Part shown: positions 22,951 through 30,308 of the stretch, one piece after another
Numbering within the stretch: the first letter of the stretch is position 1
How the letters are laid out: each line of letters opens with the position of its first letter
Source of the DNA: Acetatifactor sp.
GTDB lineage: Bacteria > Bacillota > Clostridia > Lachnospirales > Lachnospiraceae
DNA length: 47,032 nt
Assembly (NCBI GenBank): GCA_024693365.1
Contig: JAILLF010000055.1
Coordinates: 1 to 47,032, forward strand
Direction of reading: 5' to 3'
Translations under genes and position numbers: made by a program
Notes under the pieces: model-generated
Database searches by the model: none
What the model saw: only the letters and a program-made list of their open reading frames with translations
Told to the model about the DNA's origin: nothing

Positions 22951-24603
22951 TTATTCGTTCGCGCCGTCCTGATTTCCCTTTGCGCCGCCATCCTGCTGGC
23001 CGCGGTTACGATTGCGGAACGGACGGTTCCCGCGATTTCTGTTTTGTCTGTTTCCTTCCTGGTTTCCGCCCTCGGGTTTTCCCTGATGGTCGCGGCCCTC
23101 AGGCCTGCCCTGCCGCTCCTTGCCTTCCTGCCTGTCCTGACGGTTGCCCTGATCCTGACGGTTGCCCTGGTCCTGGCGATTACCCTGGTCTTGACGGTTA
23201 CCCTGGTCCTGGCGATTTCTGTCCTGGCGGTTCCGGTTGCGGTCGGAGCGCTGATTCCTGTCGCCCCTTTCCTGGCGGCCCTGACCTTCATTCCGGTTCT
23301 GGCCTTCATTCCGGTTCTGGCCTTCGTTTCTGCCCTGCCCTTCACCGCCCTGGTGATCATTCTGTCTGTCGCCGCGGCGGTCATTCTGACGGTCGCCCTT
23401 TTCTCGACGATCATTCTGACGGTCACCCTGCTTCTCACCGCCCTGACGGTCATTCTGGCGATCACCGCGATCCTGACGATTCTGGCGCTCACCCTTTTCA
23501 CGACGGTCGTTCTGACGATCACCCTTTTCCTGACGATTCTGGCGATCGCCCTGCTTCTCGCCGCCCTGACGGTCATTTTGACGGTCACCCTGTCTTTCGC
23601 CGCCTTGACGCTCGCCCTTTTCCTGACGGCTCTTGCGGTCTCCGCCTTTGCCGCCCTGACGCTGTCCTTTTTCAACGATCGTACCGGCCTCTTTTTCGGC
23701 TGCCTCGATCTCTTCTTCCTCTTCCTTCTCGAGCTTTTCGAGCTCCTTCAGTTCCTCTGCCGAAACGTTCTGCTGACCCTTCTTGCCGTGATGCTTGTGG
23801 AAACGGAGTTGCTCCACGTCAAACTCCTTGATCTCCTTGTCATCCCCGGATTCCACCAACACCTTAACCTTCTGGCGCAACACGTTCACGCTGTGAACCT
23901 CGCCCCTCATTCCGTCCAGCATGGTTACGGTATCACCCACGTTCGGCAGCCTCCTGTTCAATTCCTCGTAGGTATCCTCCTCATTCTTCAGGCAGCACAT
24001 CAGTCTTCCGCAAACGCCGGAAATCTTTGTGGGGTTCAGGGAGAGATTCTGCTCCTTTGCCATCTTAATGGACACTGCAATGAAATCCGACAGATAGCTG
24101 TGACAGCAGAGCGGTCGTCCGCAGATGCCAATGCCGCCCATGATCTTGGTCTCGTCGCGCACGCCGATCTGACGCAGCTCGATCCTTGTCTTAAACACTC
24201 CCGCAAGATCCTTTACCAGCTCACGGAAATCAATTCTGCCGTCAGCCGTGAAATAAAACAGGACCTTGTTGTTGTCAAACGTGTACTCCGCGTCGATGAG
24301 TTTCATCTCCAGCCCGTGCTTGCGGATCTTCTCCTGACAGATCTTGAAAGCCTCTTTTTCTTTCTCCTTATTTCCGGCCTCCTGCTCCTTGTCCCGCTGG
24401 TTTGCAATGCGCAGGATGGGCTTTAAGGGCTGCACCACGTTCGCCTCGTCCACCTCGCGAATGTCTGACACAACCGTGCCAAATTCAATGCCTCTCGCGG
24501 TTTCCACGATCACGTTCTCCCCGCGCTTTATCGTAAAGTTCAGCGGATCAAAAAAATAAATCTTTCCCGCCGTGCGAAATCTTACTCCAACAACTCTTAC
24601 CAT
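22951..24603 (-). CDS. ricT: RicT (YaaT/PSP1) with a 240-residue Arg/Asn/Gln/Asp-rich tail
   Basis: 550 residues; typical RicT is about 275-310. The PSP1 core (1-270) is canonical: V-V-G-V-R-F-R-T-A-G-K at 4-14, I-C-G-R-P-L-C-C at 160-167 and V-C-G-R-L-M-C-C at 197-204, the cysteines that hold Fe-S clusters in the RicAFT complex. In Bacillus RicT works with RicA and RicF on RNase Y-dependent mRNA maturation. After an acidic helix (282-306) comes a disordered tail of repeats such as GDRQND, GEKQ, NRNEGQ and GNRQDQ. Its RG/RN/RQ composition is like RNA-binding tails. The gene has its own promoter here because an island separates it from holB. Confidence 0.9.
   Translation of the reverse strand: MVRVVGVRFRTAGKIYFFDPLNFTIKRGENVIVETARGIEFGTVVSDIREVDEANVVQPLKPILRIANQRDKEQEAGNKEKEKEAFKICQEKIRKHGLEMKLIDAEYTFDNNKVLFYFTADGRIDFRELVKDLAGVFKTRIELRQIGVRDETKIMGGIGICGRPLCCHSYLSDFIAVSIKMAKEQNLSLNPTKISGVCGRLMCCLKNEEDTYEELNRRLPNVGDTVTMLDGMRGEVHSVNVLRQKVKVLVESGDDKEIKEFDVEQLRFHKHHGKKGQQNVSAEELKELEKLEKEEEEEIEAAEKEAGTIVEKGQRQGGKGGDRKSRQEKGERQGGERQGDRQNDRQGGEKQGDRQNRQEKGDRQNDRREKGERQNRQDRGDRQNDRQGGEKQGDRQNDRREKGDRQNDRRGDRQNDHQGGEGQGRNEGQNRNEGQNRNEGQGRQERGDRNQRSDRNRNRQDRNRQDQGNRQDQGNRQDQGNRQDQGNRQDRQEGKERQGRPEGRDHQGKPEGGNQEGNRQNRNRGNRPFRNRNRGQQDGGAKGNQDGANE
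22954..23670 (-). repeat. Low-complexity repeat tract coding for the RicT tail
   Basis: About 720 bases of short in-frame repeats. Units include an 18-base repeat coding GNRQDQ four times in a row (about 23145-23220), NRNEGQ three times (about 23285-23340), and mixed DRQND/GEKQG/DRREKG blocks. Repetition keeps all other frames open as well, which explains long shadow frames on the plus strand. Confidence 0.85.
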
Positions 24604-24635
24604 TTTCTTCTTCTGCCCAACCGGGCTCCTTTCTA
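24604..24635 (-). promoter_or_regulatory. Hairpin-bridged ribosome binding site of ricT
   Basis: Upstream of the ATG at 24603 the only good Shine-Dalgarno core, AAAGGA, is 23 bases away, too far in linear terms. Between them lie GCCC-GGTT-GGGC, able to form a four-base-pair hairpin, and AGAAGAAGAAA. Folding the hairpin would bring the core to about 11 bases. The purine run next to the ATG is a weaker alternative. Confidence 0.4.
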
Positions 24636-24692
24636 AAATCTATCAACCACATGGAAGCGATTTCTCACTTCATCGCATAAAACAGCTATCAT

Positions 24693-24721
24693 ATTATAGC
24701 ATTTAAACCGTTTAGAGACAA
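24693..24721 (-). promoter_or_regulatory. Sigma-A promoter of ricT
   Basis: Minus-strand TTGTCT (24716-24721), 17-base spacer, TATAAT (24693-24698) with an extended TGC before the -10. The transcript would have a leader of about 85 bases. It is back to back with the GTPase gene promoter. Confidence 0.75.
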
Positions 24722-24755
24722 TCTTTATTTCTTTTCTTATGTTTAGCTGTTTGTT

Positions 24756-24783
24756 TTGACATTTAAAAAAGACGTGTTATAAT
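24756..24783 (+). promoter_or_regulatory. Consensus sigma-A promoter of the dynamin-like GTPase gene
   Basis: TTGACA (24756-24761), 16-base spacer, TATAAT (24778-24783): both boxes are perfect, so expression should be strong and constitutive. The leader contains a perfect 12-base tandem duplication (TTTACTAAATAG at 24809-24820 and 24821-24832) and a GCGGA/TCCGC hairpin directly before the GGGAGG ribosome site. Confidence 0.85.
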
Positions 24784-24885
24784 AAAAACTGAGGTTATTT
24801 TCTTTGGGTTTACTAAATAGTTTACTAAATAGACACAAAAACGGCGTGCGGACCATATTTTTTGATCCGCGGGAGGGCAGCAAAA

Positions 24886-27402
24886 GTGAAAGAATTAATG
24901 ATCATGTACCACCCTGTCAAGAAGGAAATCCACTTCCTTGCAAAGGTCAAGGGCGAGTTTCTGGAGGTTCCCTATAAGATCTGTCCCAATCTGATCCCCT
25001 ATTCCCCCGAGAACGGTGAATTCTTATTGCAGAACCAAGGCAATAAGTTTTTTAACGACATTTATGAACAGTTCTCCAACGAAAAGATCAGCTTGGTTTT
25101 CAAGGGAACCAAGGTGGATTACGAGGATTTCTGTGAAAAGATCACGGAGTACAATAAATATGCCGGCGAGGACCGCTTCACCCTCAGCAACTTCATTGAA
25201 CTTCCTTCCGTAACGGAGATTTTCAGCCGTATTAACGATTTCTGTGACGAGACCCTGAATCTTTTTGATTCCGAGCTCAAGGATTCCGAAATCCAGCAGT
25301 CCTTCCAGACGAGAAAGCAGGACTTCTTCAAGAAGCGCGAGCAGATGAGCTGCAGCGACATCAACCTTTGTCTCGTGGGAACGTACAGCTCCGGTAAGTC
25401 CACGTTCATCAACACGCTGATCGGACGCCGCATCCTGCCTGAGAGCATTAACTCCGAGACCGCAAAGATGTTCCGGATCAGAAACGCGAAGAATCCTTCC
25501 GTTTCCTTCAGCCTTTGCTCTGCAGACGTTTCCCAGCCCAACGTCGTGACCATCGCCTGGAATGAAACCAAGAAGAAATTTATTTTCGAGTCCGAGCGTC
25601 CCTGTGAGACCACTAAGCGCAAGGTCCAGAACGAGATTAACAATGCGCTGGTCTTCCATCTGCAGCAGCACGAGCAGCTCTATCAGATCTTAAAGAGCAT
25701 CAACGAGCTTCCCAACGCGGTGTCTGACGACGCTACGGAATACGTGGACGGGATCATCGACGTATTTTATCCCAGCCAGCTTGACCCGAACCTGAACTTT
25801 ACGTTCTACGATACGCCCGGTACGGACAGTAACTCCAACGAGCACCTTCTGGTATTACAGAAGGCCCTGCAGCAGCAGACCAACTCCATCCTCATCGTCA
25901 TCTATGAACCGACGAAGATGGAAGGTACCGGTAACTCAACGCTGTACAAACTGATCCATTCCTCCCGTGAGAGCAGCGACACCAAGGATCAGGTACACAT
26001 CGACCTGTCCCGTTCGCTTCACATCATCAATCAGGCTGACACCAGAAGCCTTACGGATCTGTCAAACTTAAAGAACAAGAAGGTCGGCATCTCCCTGAAG
26101 GAGACCGACAAGATCTATAATGAGCAGGCCGAGTACATCGATCTCGCAACGGAGCGTCTGTTCTTCGTTTCCTCCAAGGCCGCTTACATTGCAAAGGCCA
26201 TTGAAGCCAACGTAGATACCGAGGATGAGCGTCTGTGGCTTGCAAACCACAGAAATGAGATTAACAATACGCCCGTGATGGATCCCCTCCTCACGAAGAA
26301 CGAGGACTCCGAGATCGAGACGGGTCAGTACTTTAAGCTGAACAAGATGGCAAATGCGGACAATGACACGCAGCGCATGCTGAATGAATGTCTCGAAGAG
26401 CTCAAAAAGTGTGACGAGCCCTGTGACAACAGCCTGCATCCCATTCTTCAGAAAGTGTACGTCAACTCCGGCATGTACGCCGTAGAAAAAGAAATCATCC
26501 GCTACGGTGAGAAATATGCCTTGGCTGTAAAGGCAAAGGGTCTGTATGACAGCATCTCCAGCGTTGTCAACTTCATCCGCGATGATTACAAGGCCATCGA
26601 GGCACAGGCAAGACTCTCCAAGGAGCAGATTACCCAGAACATCAGCACCATGAAGACGACGATGGTCAGCGACATCGACAAGGCGTGCGCAGAGTATCTC
26701 GAGGATTTAAATCCCAAGAGCATCTACTCCAGATTCCTTGAGGTGCAGGCCTTCACGGAGATCATTGAGGCGCGCAAGGCCCAGGCATCCAAGATTGCCG
26801 ACAAGATGAAGTGGATTGCCATCCGTCCTGAAGTTTTCGAAGAGAAGAACAACCTGATCCGTCAGGAACTGAACCGTTACCTGATGGAGATTGATGAATA
26901 TTACAAGGTAAACCGCGAAATCATCCTGAAGCTCCAGATCGAGGATCTCCGCACCCGCCTCGTAAAGACAATCACCGGTTATCAGGGCATCGACGAAGAG
27001 CTGGTAAGACGTATTGCGAACGTATCCGATACGCAGATCCCGCCTTCCTCCCTGAAGGCCCTGCGCATGGATGAGTACATCAACAAGCAGAAGGCAATCT
27101 TCATCTTCTCGACCAACGACAAAAAGTCCTACAAGAACGACATCGAGGCCATGTTTGCCACCACGACCATGCAGCAGTATGAGTCTTACATGAATGAGAT
27201 CATCGCCGTTGCAAAGGCCAAGACGGAGGAGCTCAAGTCCGAGTTCAAGAACAACATCAACACCATTTCCAGCAATCTGGAATTCCTGATCAATGACGAG
27301 AAGGAAGCCTCCAAGATGCAGGAGAAGGCAAAGGCCGTGCTCGACCTCGTGGATGCAAGAGACAAGGAACTGAACCAGAGAATCTGGGGCGAATTAAAAT
27401 AA
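24886..27402 (+). CDS. Dynamin-family large GTPase
   Basis: 838 residues from the GTG at 24886, which has GGGAGG nine bases upstream; a TTG at 24862 includes that site and is rejected. After ~160 residues of N-terminal domain comes the P-loop G-T-Y-S-S-G-K-S-T-F (about 175-184), the switch-1 threonine region N-S-E-T-A, D-T-P-G-T-D (switch 2) and N-Q-A-D in the base-recognition position. The last 350 residues are helical and coiled-coil-like, as in the stalk of bacterial dynamins. Bacterial dynamins remodel or guard membranes; some protect against phage or stress. No transmembrane segment is seen. It is alone on the plus strand, convergent with the RiPP cluster. Confidence 0.85.
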   Translation: MKELMIMYHPVKKEIHFLAKVKGEFLEVPYKICPNLIPYSPENGEFLLQNQGNKFFNDIYEQFSNEKISLVFKGTKVDYEDFCEKITEYNKYAGEDRFTLSNFIELPSVTEIFSRINDFCDETLNLFDSELKDSEIQQSFQTRKQDFFKKREQMSCSDINLCLVGTYSSGKSTFINTLIGRRILPESINSETAKMFRIRNAKNPSVSFSLCSADVSQPNVVTIAWNETKKKFIFESERPCETTKRKVQNEINNALVFHLQQHEQLYQILKSINELPNAVSDDATEYVDGIIDVFYPSQLDPNLNFTFYDTPGTDSNSNEHLLVLQKALQQQTNSILIVIYEPTKMEGTGNSTLYKLIHSSRESSDTKDQVHIDLSRSLHIINQADTRSLTDLSNLKNKKVGISLKETDKIYNEQAEYIDLATERLFFVSSKAAYIAKAIEANVDTEDERLWLANHRNEINNTPVMDPLLTKNEDSEIETGQYFKLNKMANADNDTQRMLNECLEELKKCDEPCDNSLHPILQKVYVNSGMYAVEKEIIRYGEKYALAVKAKGLYDSISSVVNFIRDDYKAIEAQARLSKEQITQNISTMKTTMVSDIDKACAEYLEDLNPKSIYSRFLEVQAFTEIIEARKAQASKIADKMKWIAIRPEVFEEKNNLIRQELNRYLMEIDEYYKVNREIILKLQIEDLRTRLVKTITGYQGIDEELVRRIANVSDTQIPPSSLKALRMDEYINKQKAIFIFSTNDKKSYKNDIEAMFATTTMQQYESYMNEIIAVAKAKTEELKSEFKNNINTISSNLEFLINDEKEASKMQEKAKAVLDLVDARDKELNQRIWGELK

Positions 27403-27424
27403 AGAATCATAATTCACAAAAAAG

Positions 27425-27464
27425 CAACGCTTGCAAAATCCATTGCAAGCGTTGTTCTTATTTT
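27425..27464. terminator. Bidirectional intrinsic terminator between GTPase gene and RiPP cluster
   Basis: CAACGCTTGCAA (27425-27436) and TTGCAAGCGTTG (27443-27454) are a perfect 12-bp stem with a six-base loop. TTCTTATTTT follows on the plus side and TTTTTTGTGAATT on the minus side, so it can stop transcripts from both directions. Confidence 0.92.
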
Positions 27465-28573
27465 GTCTTTTTTAGGGCCTTGATCTCACTTTGGAGTTTT
27501 CCGCTCTGAATCCCCTTGAAAACACGATAAAACGGAAGAAGCGGCATCAAAAACTTGTGCTTGTAAAAGAACGGATAATGCCTTGAAAACAAATCATAAT
27601 CTGGGTTGCTTTTTCGGATTGGAACAAAAAATCTTGAGAGCGCATACCTCATTTTGCTCCAATTCTCCCGGTGCATCTTATTCGAAACATGGTTACTTAT
27701 CGTACCATAGGTGCCGGAAGAGAAAACATACTCCAGCATCTTTTTGTCCTCCTCCGTAAGTTTCCCGTCTCCAAACAAATGAAACGCCAGGGAGCGGTTT
27801 GCCTTTTCAAACTCTGCCAAGCCAAGCCTTTCAAATTCCATGCTCACGTAAGCTTCGTCCAGCGTCACCTTGGAAAGATAAACGTAAGTATCCAAAACGG
27901 AACGCAGTCCCGTTCCGTAATTGCAAAAATGCTTATATTCATGCGCAATTAAATAGACGTAAAAATCCTCCGGAGAAAAATGCTTTTCAACACCGTCTCC
28001 AAGAAGGCGGTTTTTTACGTTCTTATAATACTCGATAACGACATTCTTGTCTTCCATTTTGGAAAACAACACCCTGTGCATCTCAAAATTCATCACGGGA
28101 GGCTTGAAATAAACGTCATGTGCGTAGACGCCAAAGCTCTTCACCGTATAGCCCAGACTTTCCATGATCACCTTGACGTCCTGCGCACGCTCAGCGTCAA
28201 ATAAGACGTCCCGATCAGACATCTCGCGCATTTCCGGCCTTGGATAATAGTCCTCAATGACCGCACCCTTCAGCCAAACGTACCAGATGCCCGCTTCCTT
28301 CAGTTTCAAGGCGATTGCCTCTTTATCGATGGTAAAGCGCACGTGCCTGCGCACAACGTCCGAAAGGATCCGTGTCGTCTTCTCACTCCGAAAGCCGGCT
28401 GCTTCCGCCGCTAAGGCTGCCATACCGGACAGGGAATGCGCCTTGGCCAGGGAGAACACTGCGGTCAGATCCATGGCCCCTACCACTTCAGAATCCGGCT
28501 TTTGCTCCTTTATCGCACAGGAAACCAGATAGACCAAGTCACGCAAGTCTTTTCTCAAGCTTTCCCGACTCAT
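27458..28573 (-). CDS. NTP_transf_5-type nucleotidyltransferase-fold protein of the RiPP cluster
   Basis: 371 residues. The core reads V-W-L-K-G-A-V-I-E-D-Y-Y-P (about 120-132), R-E-M-S-D-R-D-V-L-F (about 135-145) and later N-F-E-M-H-R-V-L-F. These match the uncharacterised nucleotidyltransferase family NTP_transf_5, with S-D-x-D as the metal-binding pair. Members often sit in peptide natural-product clusters beside ABC exporters, where they may modify or regulate the peptide or process by nucleotide transfer; the reaction is unproven. The start overlaps the ABC exporter gene by four bases. It is the last gene of the cluster. Confidence 0.8.
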   Translation of the reverse strand: MSRESLRKDLRDLVYLVSCAIKEQKPDSEVVGAMDLTAVFSLAKAHSLSGMAALAAEAAGFRSEKTTRILSDVVRRHVRFTIDKEAIALKLKEAGIWYVWLKGAVIEDYYPRPEMREMSDRDVLFDAERAQDVKVIMESLGYTVKSFGVYAHDVYFKPPVMNFEMHRVLFSKMEDKNVVIEYYKNVKNRLLGDGVEKHFSPEDFYVYLIAHEYKHFCNYGTGLRSVLDTYVYLSKVTLDEAYVSMEFERLGLAEFEKANRSLAFHLFGDGKLTEEDKKMLEYVFSSGTYGTISNHVSNKMHRENWSKMRYALSRFFVPIRKSNPDYDLFSRHYPFFYKHKFLMPLLPFYRVFKGIQSGKLQSEIKALKKTK

Positions 28574-30288
28574 GCTTCCTCCAATCCGTCCTCAGAAAAT
28601 GAAACGACCCTGTCGCAAATCGAAAAGGCGGCTTTCCTGTGCGTGACAATGATCACGGTCTTGTCCGTGAGGCCCTTAAGATTCTCCAGGAGCTTCTTTT
28701 CCGTTGCCTCATCGAGGGCGCTGGTCGCCTCATCCAACAGCAAAATGGGCGAATCCGCAAAGATGGCCCGCGCGATGGCGATTCGCTGCGTCTGGCCTTC
28801 CGAGAGGCCAAACCCGTGCTCTCCAAGCTCCGTGTCCAAGCCATGTTCCAGCTCCGGCAAAAACTCATCTGCACAGGCAATGGAGAGGGCCTGCATCAGC
28901 TTGTCATCATTGGAAGACTCCTCTGGGCAGGCGAAAGCCACCACGTCCCGCACCTTCCCGGACATCAATTGATTGCCCTGAGGCACGTAGGCAAAGAGCC
29001 TGCGCCACGTGGCAGTTAACGGAACCTTACCCTCCGCACCCACAAGGACCCTTTCGCCCGCATTCAACGGATAAATACAAGTTAAGAGCTTTAGCACCGT
29101 GGATTTCCCGCAGCCGCTGTGCCCCGTAAAGGCAACGTATTCCTTTTTCCGAACGGATAAATCAAAATCCTGCAAAACGAGCGGCAAAAACTCTTCTTTT
29201 CCTTGCCCTTCCTTCGCTTGCTCTTCCCTTGTTCTTGCCGGGTATGCAAAGCTAACGCCACGCAGTTCCACGGCCTGAAAGCTTTCTTGATAATATGCCC
29301 GCACCTTCTCAGTCTCCAACAAAGGCTCCGGACAATCCTCCGCAAAGGCTTCCACTTCCATCAGGCGTTCGGCGCTGGCAGTTACGGCGTAGAACCTTGC
29401 CACAAAGCCCGAAAGATTGGCAAAGGGCCCCTGAACCTGCCCGATCAGCTGCAGGATTGCAGTGAGCGTACCATAGGTCACGGTCCCTGAAATAATCCCA
29501 TAAGCGCAGTAGATGAGGCCAATCAGATAGGTTCCCCGCACGGCGATCTGAAAGCCCGTGCTGCAGAAAATGGAAAAGGCCGTGCTCTTCATGCGCGCAC
29601 CCTTCAGATCCTGCATTTTCTCCCACATTCCGTCGCCCGTCTGCTTTTCTGCCGCAAAGGCCTTGATCATCATAAGACTCCCAAGCCGGTCAAGGAAAAA
29701 CGTACGCATCCTGCCGTCGCTTTCCTGGATGTTTTTATGCAGGCGCTTCATGATATTGCGAAGAAAATAGCTGGCAAGCACCATGACTATGCCGCCGGGA
29801 ATCAAAAGAAAAGCAAACCAATGATCCAAAGCCACGATCATGACCAGTGCGGAGATCAGGCGGATCAAGGCTCCCGCAACGCTAGGAATCAACCCAAGGC
29901 ACCCGCCGGACACTACGGAAACGTCGCTGGAAAGCCTTGTCAGCCACTCACCGGAGGTACGTGCGCTGACTGTGCCATAGTCCTTACGAAACACGTTGTC
30001 CGTCAGTCGTTTCTTAAAAAGGATTTCCACGTCATTGCTGACGCTTGCGGAAAACCAGCTGAAAACAGCGTTAAAGAAAAGAACCGCCGCCATAAGTATG
30101 CCTAGGATCAAGACATATTTCCAGAAAGCGGAAAGATCGCGGGCCGTGGCACTGTCCACAATCCCACGCATGAGCAATGCGTTGATCACCCCCGTGAATC
30201 CAAAGAGCACCTGGATCACGGTGAACGCAAGCACGTATCCTCTTTTCTTTCCCAAAACGGAATTGATCCACTTAAGCGTATTTTTCAT
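28570..30288 (-). CDS. ABC exporter (fused membrane and ATPase domains)
   Basis: 572 residues. Six membrane helices fill residues ~15-300. The ATPase domain has Walker A G-H-S-G-C-G-K-S at 389-396, Q-loop A-Y-V-P-Q-G-N, signature L-S-E-G-Q (instead of the usual LSGGQ), Walker B I-L-L-L-D-E-A-T-S-A-L-D and the H-loop I-V-T-H-R. A short charged insertion (about 352-366, EEQAKEGQGKEE) sits just before the ATPase core. There is no N-terminal C39 peptidase domain, so if it exports the RiPP another protease must cut the leader. It lies 20 bases after the STT3-like gene. Confidence 0.9.
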   Translation of the reverse strand: MKNTLKWINSVLGKKRGYVLAFTVIQVLFGFTGVINALLMRGIVDSATARDLSAFWKYVLILGILMAAVLFFNAVFSWFSASVSNDVEILFKKRLTDNVFRKDYGTVSARTSGEWLTRLSSDVSVVSGGCLGLIPSVAGALIRLISALVMIVALDHWFAFLLIPGGIVMVLASYFLRNIMKRLHKNIQESDGRMRTFFLDRLGSLMMIKAFAAEKQTGDGMWEKMQDLKGARMKSTAFSIFCSTGFQIAVRGTYLIGLIYCAYGIISGTVTYGTLTAILQLIGQVQGPFANLSGFVARFYAVTASAERLMEVEAFAEDCPEPLLETEKVRAYYQESFQAVELRGVSFAYPARTREEQAKEGQGKEEFLPLVLQDFDLSVRKKEYVAFTGHSGCGKSTVLKLLTCIYPLNAGERVLVGAEGKVPLTATWRRLFAYVPQGNQLMSGKVRDVVAFACPEESSNDDKLMQALSIACADEFLPELEHGLDTELGEHGFGLSEGQTQRIAIARAIFADSPILLLDEATSALDEATEKKLLENLKGLTDKTVIIVTHRKAAFSICDRVVSFSEDGLEEA

Positions 30289-30308
30289 GCTACACCCAAT
30301 TTGTTTTA

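Noticed and set aside
22909..24426. 505-codon plus-strand frame with striking hydrophobic repeats
   Set aside because: It is the antisense of the low-complexity ricT tail. Arg/Gln/Asp repeats read backwards give Leu/Val/Ala/Thr repeats that mimic a membrane protein.
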